DNA from: Latrodectus hesperus
Lineage: Eukaryota > Arthropoda > Arachnida > Araneae > Theridiidae
Assembly: GCA_037975125.1 (NCBI GenBank)
Contig: CM075856.1
Location: 3,756,949-3,820,948 of the forward strand
Length of the DNA: 64,000 bases
Direction: 5' to 3'
Positions within the stretch are counted from its first letter, which is position 1, and the number at the start of each line of letters is the position of its first letter. Shown here one piece after another: positions 13,623-25,640 of the stretch. The position numbers were made by a program, and so were the translations under genes. The notes beneath the pieces were generated by a model, which ran no database searches, was not told the origin of the DNA, and saw only the letters and a program-made list of their open reading frames with translations.

Positions 13623-16600
13623 GAATCTTAAGAGAAGTGTAATTTGATATCTGTTATCGAAGAGATTGGAGCCGATCAAAGTGTTTTTTTATAAGTTTAG
13701 CAAGCTTTACAAAAGACTAAATAATTATGAATTTGAATTCTTTACGTACATTAATATTTAACGACATTAAAAGCTTATAAATTAGGAAAATAAAATTTTA
13801 ATCTAACAAAAGAAAAATATTAGTATTCTTAATGAGAGAGAGATAAATGAATCGTCTATTGTCATTTTTCATACATTAAATGCATTATTATATTTAAAAT
13901 TTTTTATGAAGTTCAGAATATATTATTTTAAACAATTTATTTTTTTAAATATATTCTTTTCTAAATATATTTATCATATAAAGAAGCTACGAATTTCCTT
14001 AAATTTAATTGGTACATTAATTAAGAATAATAAATGCACATTGTGATTTCTTTAATTCAGAGACGGGAAATTATATTAATTTATTAATTATATATTTGAA
14101 CGTGATAACATTTTACTTCTTTGATACGTCATCACGTGTGAAAAAATGTTACACAATGTTGGTTAAAGAATCGTTTATGGATTCGTTAAATAATTATAAA
14201 TAGGAATTCTCTTAAAATTTTTTTAACAACATTGCATGAAATAAAAATCTTAACAATAATTTGATATGTTTTTGTTACAAATTTCAGTCAATGAGTGTTA
14301 AATAATTAGTTTCTAAATTTCAAGTTTTTCAACCCAAATAATAAGCATTTATTTGTTATACAATATTTACTAAACGATAATATTCGAAAGTGGGATTTAT
14401 TGTTGAAACCATAACATTTATCAAAAATTAATCCTTTTGTCAAATAGTTTTTTTCTCTTACTGCTGTATGTCTTACTGATGAAAATATATGTATTGAAAT
14501 TTCAAGCTATAACTGTTTCCCTGACAACGTGCGTCAGAGATGGTGACATGCAATATATTACGTGGATATGTTAGGCGTCTGATATATGTATATTGAATTA
14601 CATTCCTGTCAAAATCTAATTAATTATTTTATGCTAAAAAAATCGAGATTGTATATTAAGTTATTGTTTAAAAATAATAAGGAAATCTTTACTTTGAATG
14701 GTTGTTTTAAGGAATTCTTATTTTATGGATGCATAATCGTCATTAAAAACTAAACTTTGGTTTATTTGTTCTTACTTGAAACTTTGGGACCCACACATTT
14801 TTTAAACTTACATGCAAAAATAACCTTTTGTTTAATTTATACGTTGTTTATTTCGCTTATTAGATAAATATTTTATCGTAAAATGAAGCTTAATTCAACT
14901 TTTATAGAATGCTTTGAAAACAAATGGACTTTTAGTTTCTTAAAAATAATGCATAAATATATTTAATGAATTATTTAGACTTATAGATCTTGGATAGCCG
15001 TTATAATAGTATTCTGGAAATATTAATTACTCCTATGTCTAGATATCAGCGGATTCTATTTCTAATGCAGCTGAAAACAGGTTTTCTTACAGATCCATCA
15101 AATATTAAGTTTCAATAAAAGTCCATGCCTCTACTTTTTTATATAATTGTATTTATTCTATCGATTTTCTTCAATTATACATTAAGTAACGTGTCCAAAG
15201 TTCAATTTACAGCAGACACGTTTACTGCATTGGAAATAATTATAATTATATTGATACACATTCGCTTCCAAAAATTAAGCATTAAAAACAGAACGAATGA
15301 GAAAAATAAACTGATATTATTAAAAATTTAAATAAAATGAATATTATTAAAAATTTGATATAAGAGCTACAGCTTTGTCATGAATATACGATTTCATAAA
15401 GTATTGCTAAATTAAAATAGAATTTAGAGAAGCTATCTCTAAAACTTTTTGAGATAGTAAATAGAGATACATAATTTTGTGCTGGATAACCAAATTATAG
15501 AAAATGCTTAAAGGCGTTTTCTCTAACACTTTTAAATCGAAACACTGTAATACCTCGGGATTCCATCAATGTATGATAAAAATGAATTTCATAACTGCAA
15601 AAAAAGAGATGAAAGCCAAGCCTGTTAACACTATGAAAATCGAGGATCCTAACTGACAAAAACGTAATTCATGCAATTAATATAGTTAAGAAAAGATTAA
15701 ACCACTACGAGATAAAAAAAATATCAACTAATAAAGTATGCCCAAAACAAATACTCATAACCATGTTGTATTCTTCAGCATTCTTAAATTTTTAATAAAA
15801 CATAATTTCAACTTATGTATTCATATATCATGAGAATAGAGGAAAAATAATTAATTTTGCATTTGTCTAGTATTTGTGTAAAGTATTGAGTCCATATAAC
15901 TGTAAAGATTTCATTATAAATAGATAAAAATTGTAAAATAGATAAAAGAATAAAACAATACTTTTAATTATAAATTTATTTAATATTTTTCTATCTAAGA
16001 GCTTAACATCCTCACTAATCTACAATTATCTCTTAATTATAAAGCTAGTAATTCAAGTCAATTTTGAACAGAAATCATTCTACTCGAAATGATTTTTCCT
16101 TTTGAAATAATAAGAGAAAATGAGCCACGAAATGTGGGATTTCAGTATCACTCAATCCCTTAGGATAAAGAAATATTTTTCTTGTTCCATTTCCCAAGAT
16201 ATTTCAGCAAAAATGACAAGAAGAACATTGGAATGATACAAATGAAGTTTTCTAAGATTTAGCTCTTGCCAAATACACAAAATTCTGATGAATGTCGTAC
16301 TGAATCTATCTTCACTAGAGCAAAAGCAATTATTTGAAAGGCAATTATTAAATTAAAGGATTACTTTTACTGTTACATATTATATTTGTGTAACATGAAA
16401 ATTCTCATATTTAAGAATACATTTTTCTTAAATTCTGATTAATATCAAATTAATGTATTTAAGATTTTTGAAAGAGTGAAATAGTTTAGCTAAAAATATT
16501 ACAACAAAATATCAAAATATACTCTAATTATTCGAAAAAAATTTTGTGTATATATAGAAAATTTGTATTAACATATTATTATAACTTACATTATACTAGT

Positions 16601-17110
16601 ATATATTGAAGAAAGATTAGAGAGAGAGAGAGACTCTGTGTTAAAGCTCTTATCAAAATGAATTTGGATTCGTTTAAACACATCCACAGGACTTCACAAT
16701 TTTATTATTGAATATAGAAACATATTCAAATCATAACTCTTCCACAATTTTAAAATAAATAAAATGCTTACTACAACAACTAAATGCTATCAAAATACAA
16801 TAAGCATTCTAAAAAAGTGTCGATAAATATTTAATAAATATGACTGACTAACAAATATATCTCGATTGCTGATTTTTTACTAAATGTAAAATTATATGAT
16901 CTTATTTTCTAAAGGAAACAATAGAAAATCTAAAAATATTTATTTGGTTTGTGATAACATAATTTCATAAAATTTAGACAGTAAGTATACTTTTGTTTAA
17001 ATGAATATATTTATTTACGTTATAAAATAAAGCTCTAGTTTAAAATAAATTTTAAGGAAATAAATAAAAACGCGTTTCTCAGATGTGTGTGAAGCAACTG
17101 ATTCAAAATA
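13623..17110. other. AT-rich DNA, no gene seen
   Basis: Long AT-rich interval with short homopolymer and GA runs (about 13,831 and 16,620). Open stretches such as 15,125-15,331 are AT-biased and show no domain. Confidence 0.55.
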
Positions 17111-18377
17111 CACTGCCCGACTTTGAAAATGCAACACCAAGTGTTGGAATGTTCTGAAAATTGTGCAAATTTTAGTACAGAAGCTCCTTACCGAGTCATG
17201 TTGTTATTAAAGTTGTTATGAAAAGTTGGCTATATTCGCGTTGTTATTTCTGACTGGAAAATAATCGTAGAAATTTGGATCTTGTCCAAAAGAAGCCTAT
17301 AATTGCAGAGAATGCCAGGCCATCGTCTATGGAGTCAGTTCCTGCTGACAGGCGAGTTTAATAAGGGAATGGTGATTGAACTAAGAAAGGCAAGTTGCTC
17401 CTTACGACAAATCACAACTGTAAGATCGCTGAATAAGTCCACAGTGCACAGGCAGTAACGAAGATAACTGGAATAAGAAACTGTGGAATGTTTGTGGGGT
17501 GTTGGTGCAGCCAGAGTAACATCAGCAAGCGTGGATAAACGCATCCGACGGAAGATGGCGTTAGTCCCGCAAAGCACGTCTCTACAGAAATTCTGCAGTA
17601 TGAACAAGACACTTTGAATCCTCCCATGTTAAGGAGAACCATTTACCGTCAATTGGTGGCTAGTAACCTGCGCTCATGCCATCCCTTAAGAAGCCTGCTA
17701 ACCCTACAGAATAGACGTCAACGTCTGGAATTTTGATGAATGAGGGCGATGTGGACGACGGTGGGACACAGGATAGTCTTCTCAGATAAATCACGATTTT
17801 GTGTCTTCAGGGATTGTTTCTGTGTACGAGTGTGTCATCGACGAGGTCCATTATCATCACATTTCGTATTTATGGCTCACTTGAAGTCCAAAGCTACGTG
17901 GATGACGTACTGATGTAGGTGTCACTTCTCTGCCTTCAAGGGTTACCCAATGCCTTTTATCAGCAGCATAACGCCGGATTACACATTGCTCGCATCATCC
18001 AACAGGACCTGCAAAGTGTATAGTTGCTTCCCTGGCCACCGTGCGTGCTATGTCTATCATTTATCGAATTCGTTTGGCATATGATTGGATGCCATTTGTA
18101 GACTCCTTCAGAAGAGCACTTTTCTAAATAGTTGAGAGGGAATGGAGAGGATGTCATTCGTACTCTCATTGATTCTGTGTCTAGACGTGTTGCTTCATGT
18201 ATCGCCATCCATGATGGTCCTACAACCTATTGACTCAACCCTGTTCTCTTTCTGTATTATGCATATCATATATTCTCTCACCCTCTCTCTCTCTCTCATT
18301 CTCTATTGTCTGGTTGCCAAGTTTCGTCACTTTCCATTAAGTATTTCTTGGTGTTGCATTTTCAATATAGAACAGCG
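17111..18377 (+). mobile_element. Tc1-like transposon with inverted ends
   Basis: The left end CACTGCCCGACTTTGAAAAT at 17,111 continues to 17,141 and is mirrored at 18,347-18,377. The inner 18 bp, covering TTGAAAATGCAACACCAAG, match almost exactly; the outer bases are diverged. TA precedes the left end (17,109-17,110). Total length of about 1.27 kb is slightly short for an intact Tc1-like element, consistent with small deletions in the coding region. Confidence 0.8.
17312..18233 (+). pseudogene. Tc1-like DD34E transposase pseudogene
   Basis: Remains of a Tc1-type transposase, read by moving between frames. It starts MPGHRLWSQFLLTGEFNKGMV, then a helix-turn-helix segment (CSLRQITTVRSLNKSTVHRQ followed by a stop). 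The first catalytic Asp is in VFSDKSRFCV (17,785-17,787), where the usual Glu after Asp has become Lys. The second catalytic position reads QHNAGLH (17,967-17,969), so His replaces the expected Asp. The third motif L-S-F-I-E-F-V-W keeps its Glu (18,066-18,068). The C-terminus LIDSVSRRVASCIAIHDGPT ends at the stop at 18,231-18,233. Many stops and shifts plus the lost Asp show it is dead. Confidence 0.8.
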
Positions 18378-18381
18378 CATA

Positions 18382-20026
18382 CTCATATTTTAAAAATTTG
18401 CTTAATTTTAACTCAAAATTTGTTGTATTTAAAAATTTTAATTTTTAAAGAAATTCAAAATTGATTTTAATAAATCCCAATTGTTAATAATGCTATTATT
18501 TACAAATTAGTTACCACAAGTATGTATTTAAGAACCTTCATTTTTTATTTTATATCTTTTTACATTTTATTAGAAGAGTAAAGAATTGTATCATCATAAA
18601 GAACATTTATTCATATCATATCATCTGCATTTGCCAAAGAAAAAAATTGGAAACTATTGATTCAGGCATTTTTTTAAAAGCTCTAGGGATAAATTTTATT
18701 AGTGATAACTTATACTTCTTAACATTATAAATTATTCATAAAGTAAAAAACTGTTGAACTCAAATCTAAAAATAGTTATATAGACGATAAAATAAAGAAT
18801 AAAGAGACATTGTCCTTGTTCATATCGTAAATCCCAGACATCATTCAGGAATTTGAAACCATCTTTTATGAGAAGGAAAACTATAATATATGATGGAAAA
18901 ATGAAAAATTTTGTGGCATGCATACATTTTCCTTAACTTCTCCATTATTATTTCTTTTATTTCAACATTTATCACATTGCATCACAAGCTTCAGAAGTCC
19001 CATATAACTCTTCTGACAAGTTACTTAAGCAAAATTATCATCCAATTTTTAAAATTTCAAAATATATATTTCCAGAAATTCTTTCATCACATGTGAATAA
19101 AGGAATTGCTTGTTGAAAGTTACGAATAATAAAATTTTTTGTTCTGAATAGATCTAGGAATTCCAGAGACATAACAAGCAATAATGGGGGAGGGGGTTTG
19201 CAAGTTGTGAAGAAATCACCAGAAAGCATTCCACGTGTCTTGTTCAGATCAGGAATATTTTTTAATTTTTACAGTAAATTAAAGCACATCATTTTAGGCA
19301 TAGTAAAAAATTATTAAATTGAAATATTATAAAGTTCCTGACCATGTACTAAAATTACTTAATTGTATGAGGAAATTATATAAAATAGTAAAGGAAGCTT
19401 CCTGTATTCCTGTATTGCATTTTGATATTAAATATCTGATTTATTTGATTTTCAAATGAAAGGAATTTTCATTTTTTAAATAAATTTTATACATTTAAAA
19501 TATTTTTTTAAATTTTATTAAAGTAACTTTTTAAAGAAATCTTTTTCTCACATTCTCTCCTTTATTAACCGTAAAAATTCTTTTCTGCATCTAGGATAGT
19601 TGTTAGTTAATACCCTAAATTTTGAGAATAGAGTTATATCTTTGGTTTAATTTTAAAGATGTAAAACTTATAAATAATAAAATGGCTTAATTAATATAAT
19701 AATAGAAATATGATCTAACCAGCCCTTTTTAGTCGGTTTTAAAAATGTTGAACTTCCTCAATATATAAATCTCAATACATAACATTTCCTCAATATATAA
19801 AATTTTACATAGTACTAACATTTTTCAAACATTACTGTTTTAAATTAATTATTACATTTTTCTTCATTTTGTAAATATTAATATATGAATCCAATTAAGA
19901 ACACAAACGTTTTGCGTATTAATTAAATGAATTTTGTGGATCTGAAATTATACAGGTACAAGTTTTCGAATTAAAATTATGTATCAATTGATATAGAATT
20001 TCTCAAATATTATGATTTTTATAAAT
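18382..20026. other. AT-rich DNA, no gene seen
   Basis: AT-rich throughout, with a small G-run near 19,184-19,198. Open stretches on both strands around 18,732-19,229 overlap one another and carry no recognisable motif. Confidence 0.55.
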
Positions 20027-20036
20027 AAATAATTAT

Positions 20037-20309
20037 TTTTTTCAACGGCGGCCATGCCACAACAAGGCCAGAAACTGCTACTCATTTGTCGTTACCCAGG
20101 GGGCACCTATGAACCAAGTCACGGAGGCGAGTAGCGTTACCCGCGTCATACATAACCACAAACCCGTTTATAGGATGGGCTAAATTCATACGTCATCACA
20201 GAGGAAAGGATAGAGAAACACAGAAAGAAAATAATATCCATGCCCGAACCGGGATTCGAACCCAGAACCCACAGCTCAGGAGTCAGGAGCGCTAACCATC
20301 AGTCGGCAG
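20037..20309 (-). repeat. Complete tRNA-derived SINE with 10-bp target duplication
   Basis: Read on the minus strand, the element starts with a tRNA-like head containing TGGTTAGCGC (box A region) and a perfect box B GGTTCGAATCC (plus strand 20,252-20,262), followed by a roughly 200-bp body and a short A-rich 3' tail. It is flanked by the direct repeat AAATAATTAT at 20,027-20,036 and 20,310-20,319, a target-site duplication left by LINE-driven retroposition. The partner LINE cannot be named from this copy. Confidence 0.88.
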
Positions 20310-20319
20310 AAATAATTAT

Positions 20320-22559
20320 AAGCTATACATATTAATACTTCATAAAAAATAAGCTCCTTTATATTACTAATAGTGTAAAAATGAAGAAATATTTAGAAGA
20401 GTTATTTAAAACACAAGTATTGAAATGAAATTGAGTTCAATGTATTTTGGAAATATGATAACGAAATTATATTTTTTCAGAGATAAATGGTAATAAATAT
20501 TTAGTTCTTATTGAAGAGTAGACAGAATTATAAATGGAGAAATGAACTCAAATTGACCTGAAGTAAATAAATGAAATACTGTATTAAATGCTAAATTTTT
20601 TATTCGGTCCTTTTGCATAAATTTTGTAATCGTTCTGTACTCTGTTACTGAGCTGAATTGTGTCCAATGATTTCCAAAGCCAGCGGGTTTCCTTCTGAGA
20701 ACGATTACTAAGTGCTTTGATTTGAAGATTAAGATCAATTTGTTTTGAAGTATATTAACTTTTAATTATATGTATAAATTTTTATGGGAAACGTGCGTGT
20801 AATCAAAGTATTTATAATAATCTCGCTTCCCATTAATCTGCATTATAAAATTGTACTTGCAGTAAAATTTAAGTTAGATTATTCAATCAAATCTTCAAAA
20901 AATTTCTTGCATTATAATGATCTTATAAACAATATTACACTTAAATAATGATCAGAAAAATCAACTAATTTACAAAATAAATAATTTGAAGAATATTTGT
21001 TGATTTTTAAAACTGAGTAATTAAGTATGTGTGTCAAATGAGATTATTTATTAAAAAGCGATAGTTAGTTTCTTTAAAATTACCTCTTTTTTCGAAATAT
21101 TCTCAAAAAAGGAAAAAAAATATACTTAATTTAATAAATAATTTAGTTCCAATAAAACATTTTTAATAATAGTAAATAATATTTCATTTTCTATATGTAG
21201 TATTTACCTAATTGGTTAACTTAACGTTAAATGGAGATTTCACACTTCTTTTTTAACACATAACATTTTTGGTACTTTTCATACATTATATTATTTTCTC
21301 TTTTCCATAAAAATCATGCTATATCTTTAGGATGAAAAACGGGGGTGTAATGGAAAAATATCCACTTTTTTAATTGAGAAAAAACTACATTTTTCTGCTA
21401 TAATATTACAAACAATAGAGATTTTATTGGGATACGTTGTATATCTTTCTTTAAGTTACTTGAATTTACTTTCCATGTTAATAAAACAAACCATTAATTC
21501 TTTTTAACATAAAAAATACAGATAAATTGACAAAAGAAACAGGAAAAATATTTTTCTAAAATTATTATGTCTTTAAAATCACAATTTTTTAAACAAAATT
21601 TAAAATATACTTTAATTACAGTTATAATCACCAATTTTAATATAAATTATTTTGGTATACTGTTATATTCTAAAGTAGATTAGTCAAACTTTTAACAATA
21701 AAGAATACAAGTATTGGTTTAATGTAACATGAATTCGTATTTTTAGAGTAATTGTATGAAAAATTGTGTTTAGGAATTCAAGATGACATTTACAAAATTG
21801 TTTTAAGCTTTCTATATTGGTTTAAGGGCATGTATCGTTATTCATTAATGTAAAATACTTAGTAGTGAAAATACATCTTAGTGAGAGAAGCAGGTTTTAT
21901 ACAACTATTTTTGACCAATTTCAATAATACTCTTTTGCCATTTAAAATAAAATAAATATTTTAGGTCAACATTCTGTTGCTTTTCAAGATCATTCCTTTC
22001 GGATTAATTACATTATTAGAAACAAAATTTTTAATATTATTTTTCATCTTATAATGTATGAATGGATACATATTTTATTGTTTTAATAGAATTTTTATTA
22101 TATAAAAGTAAAACATTAAAACTCAATAGAATGTCGGAAGAAGTTGGTATTAAATTTGTGTATTCATTCATTATACATTCCAAAATAGACATGCATTTAA
22201 TATGATTACTATATTTCCAAATGTATTATTTTTCATCTATTCACATGACAAACCGAATCAAAATTTCAAACATTGTTATTTAAGCATATTAATTGCAGAT
22301 ATAGTGATGACTTTAAGAAACCACTGAGTTTCTGTTTACGATTACAGATAAAGAATTTCAAGATTTTCGAATTTTAATACCGATTTTCCTTGTGGATATC
22401 GATTAGTATATTAAATAAAAAGCAAATAATACTGGAAAGATTAACGTGTGATTGAAAAGACCAGCTATATAACATTTGAAAACACTGATTGTAATATTGG
22501 TTCTGAAATCGGAAAATAATTTATTTTAAAAATTATTCAGTTTTCAACATGTCTATTAT
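20320..22559. other. AT-rich DNA, no gene seen
   Basis: AT-rich sequence without conserved motif. The open stretch on the minus strand at 20,508-20,738 is not recognisable as a family member. Confidence 0.55.
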
Positions 22560-23050
22560 TGCAGGTGACAACACAAAGCATGTATGAAATTTAGATGGCA
22601 GATGGCATAGATGAATCATAATGGCAGATGTCGTAGAGGAATCTATTTAAGTTCACATTTGAAGGTATTCGTTAATTCTGATACCTCTTTTGATCAGTCA
22701 GGTACACTTCACATTAAAGTTAACCTCATAGCCTTAAATCCAGAAGAATGAGATCATTTAATCATAGTTGACCGGAAACAACAAATTTGAGAGAGCTTAT
22801 TGTATCTCCAAAGCGTGGAGTATGCACCGGCTTAGCGAACCAACTCAGAATTGAGATCCATCAGCTAGGTGGAAGAAACTGGATGAGACTCCTCGTGAGA
22901 TTCAGAAACAAGGGCCAAGCAGAAGACCCTCACACTTGACTTGGTATCCGCAGTGGTATTATTGGAATTGGAGGACATTCCAACCATAAACAATTGGAAC
23001 GGATCTTAGTTGAATTGGGATTTGAATCTGTTCCCTTCAAATAAGCCATA
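22560..23050. other. Unresolved mixed-composition block
   Basis: Clearly higher in GC and complexity than its neighbours. Near 22,597-22,636 there is a short repeated motif (GGCAGATG-like, three copies). Around 22,900-23,045 a plus-strand frame reads IGIGGHSNHKQLERILVELG and stops. I could not assign it to a transposon family or find flanking duplications. It may be an exapted or decayed repeat. Confidence 0.35.
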
Positions 23051-23235
23051 TATGGACTTAATACACTAATCAGTTTTTGGAAAGAAAAATGTGTGTTTTC
23101 ATTCGAAAAATTTTGAAATTTTTTCATTCATTGTAATCTTAACCTTAAGATTACAATTATAACAATTACAGGAATATAGCATCAAACAATGAAATTTTAC
23201 TGGGAATTGTTAACAATATAATCTGTTATAATTTC

Positions 23236-23708
23236 TATATCATCAGCATTGGCACGACAGCCCTTTGTGGGCCTTGGCCTTCTTCAGAAATCTCTTCTAT
23301 TCCGACCCTTTTCTAAAAATCGACTTTCAGTTCTTGACTTTAAGTATGTTGAAGTCTTCTTCCAAACAGTCCTTCCATCTCTTTTTGGATCTTCCTCTTG
23401 GTATAATAGAGTACGTATATTCCAGAATCAAAATCTCATGTCCTGTTTTATTTTCCGTAAACGAATTCCGTAAAGGCATTTACTTCCTTAGATTTCGGAA
23501 CAAGGTTTTTTTCCGGGGAGGGTTTGTTAGCCCTCCGCCCAACCCTTAACCTGGAGGAGCTGGTTGTCCCTTTGGTCTGGCTCCGCCCCTCCGACCTGTC
23601 CGGCATGGGTGACCCTACCAGTAGGTACGCTACCGCCGGCATAGCTCTCGGGATCATTAGCACACGCAACCACCGCACTTTGACAAAGCGGAACACCATT
23701 CACGGTGG
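23236..23708 (-). mobile_element. Mini-LINE: joined 5' and 3' ends of an RTE-like LINE
   Basis: A 473-bp element on the minus strand, flanked by the 8-bp direct repeat ATAATTTC at 23,228-23,235 and 23,709-23,716. It begins CCACCGTGAATGG and holds a GC-rich 5' segment (to about 23,465) with overlapping frames reading ACANDPESYAGGSV and GRVTHAGQVGGAEPDQRDN. I associate these with the 5' region of the craniofacial-development-protein-2-like (RTE-type) LINEs, from memory. It then switches to a 3' segment with the hairpin GCCCACAAAGGGC (plus 23,260-23,272) and ends TGATGATATA. The endonuclease and reverse transcriptase are missing. With duplications at both ends, the copy was inserted in this short form and not deleted in place. 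It is non-autonomous. Confidence 0.75.
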
Positions 23709-23716
23709 ATAATTTC

Positions 23717-25479
23717 ATATATTGAAGTTTATTTCTTTGACCACTGATCTTTTTCAATGAAGCAATTAAAAATATTAAGAGTTTAAAAATACATTTATTT
23801 CTCATTATTTGAAATAAAAGTAAAGAAATGAGAATTTTGAAAATATATTAGTTATGTGAATCAACATTGCGAACTAAATTAATGTTGTAAGATATCTTTT
23901 AAATTTTAATGTCTAAATTTCTTGAACAGGTCACAAAAATTTGTAAAAGTTGATATTGCATTTCACATAAATTCCGTAGATTCATTTAAAAGTTATGTAA
24001 GATGGGTGACAGCATTTAAAATGACTTTAATTTAACAAATTTAAAAGGAAAATATTATGTAATCCTTAAGTATGATTCACAAATTTTTCACTATAAATAT
24101 TATACATAAATATTTACTTATATAATTCAATTTAAGATTTATTTTATAATTGCATTTTAAATTTTGTTAATTGTGATTTATGAAATAAAAAGTATATTCA
24201 ATAAAAATTTATAAGAAATCATTGAATCAACTAAACTTCAGGTCTTCTTAGGTACTTAGTTTTAAATATTAGATTTTATTGAAAATTTACCAACATTCTC
24301 AACATACATATACATATCAAACGCTCAAAAAAATGAAAGCTAAAGAATAATTAAAATATAAAACACACACACAATAAGAATGGAAATTACAGAAATAAAA
24401 ATAGGAGAAAACGTATGCATGCTTATTCTTTTATTAATGTCAATATATTGTGATAATATTCACCAAATCTTGATATTACTAAAATAATTCAATTTTTGAT
24501 TAAATTTGATTTTCAAAGAAAAATTTCATCAAAGTGCTCAAAAAGTACATTTCTTTTCGCATGTTATATATCTTATTCCAAATTTTGAAAAAAAAAACAA
24601 TTTAAATTAAATATAAGTAAATTTTAAGAAAAACTATCTAAATAAATCAAATTTGATTCTTACCATAGAGTAACATATTTACAGTCTTAAATTGTCCTTT
24701 ATGATTTATGAATTATTTTTAAGAATATTTAACATTTATTAGAATGCTACGAATGGATTTAATTCTATATTGGAAAATATATTTCTGCACTTATTCCATG
24801 AAAAATCTTTGTAATCAAGTGAATTGACATTTTCTATTACAGTTTTTCTTTGGTAATCAATAAATCGAAAAAATAAATTTGCTTCTCACCTAGTACTTAA
24901 GATGACAACTCTCAATCAATTGCTTTGTTTTTGCTTCAATGACTTTTTAACTAAGTATCCGTTTCTTTCTGCTTATAACGATCGGAATAAAAAGCAACAA
25001 AAGTTTGATTTGGAATCTATAAAAGTATTTGTGACATATTAATGCTAGGTTATTTATAGTAAATATAATATAATGATTGTATTTTTTCACTTTTATTTAC
25101 TTTCAATGATTTTTTATGCACATTTATTGCATTTTTTAATTAATTGATTTTTTTTCGAATCAATGTTAATGAAGAATTTTCTTTAATTAAAACATCAATT
25201 TTATGTATAATTGAAAAAAGTGCAGGAATTATAACTATTGTTATTTCTTTATTCCCATTACTTGATAGTGTTAAATGTTTGATAATTTTTATTAATTGAA
25301 TTGAATCCCTTACCTTCAATTGTAATCAAAACTGATATGTTGCTTCCAACTCAAGAGCAAAATAAGAGTTCAGAGCATTAGTCTCTTAAAACTAAGAGTT
25401 GTTGAAATAATAGACAACTATTGTATGACTTTCAAATGTATGCAACTCAATTTTTTTCTTGGAGATATTCCGTGGCTGT
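23717..25479. other. AT-rich DNA, no gene seen
   Basis: AT-rich sequence downstream of the mini-LINE with a short CA run near 24,363. No motif or RNA gene recognised. Confidence 0.55.
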
Positions 25480-25640
25480 CATTTAAGTATCTCAAAGAGT
25501 CTCTAGGTACTCATCCCAATAAATCAGATTTTGTAGAAATTAAAAGTATGCCAATTATCAGTCCTGGATCCGCAGTGTAGGAACTCAAACCAGAAACTCA
25601 GAAGGCTTTCTACTAGTAGGCTGCATTGTGTTACAATTCT
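25480..25640 (-). repeat. Degenerate SINE-like fragment with a tRNA-like head
   Basis: On the minus strand, a box B-like GGTTTGAGTTCC (plus 25,580-25,591) follows a CTTCTGAG stem-like segment, in the order expected for a tRNA-derived head. Box A is poorly preserved and no target duplication is evident. It may be an old SINE; chance similarity cannot be excluded. Confidence 0.4.

Noticed and set aside
23249..23549. Plus-strand open frames in the mini-LINE
   Set aside because: The element is oriented on the minus strand by its 5' leader, 3' hairpin and tail; the plus frames show no family motif.
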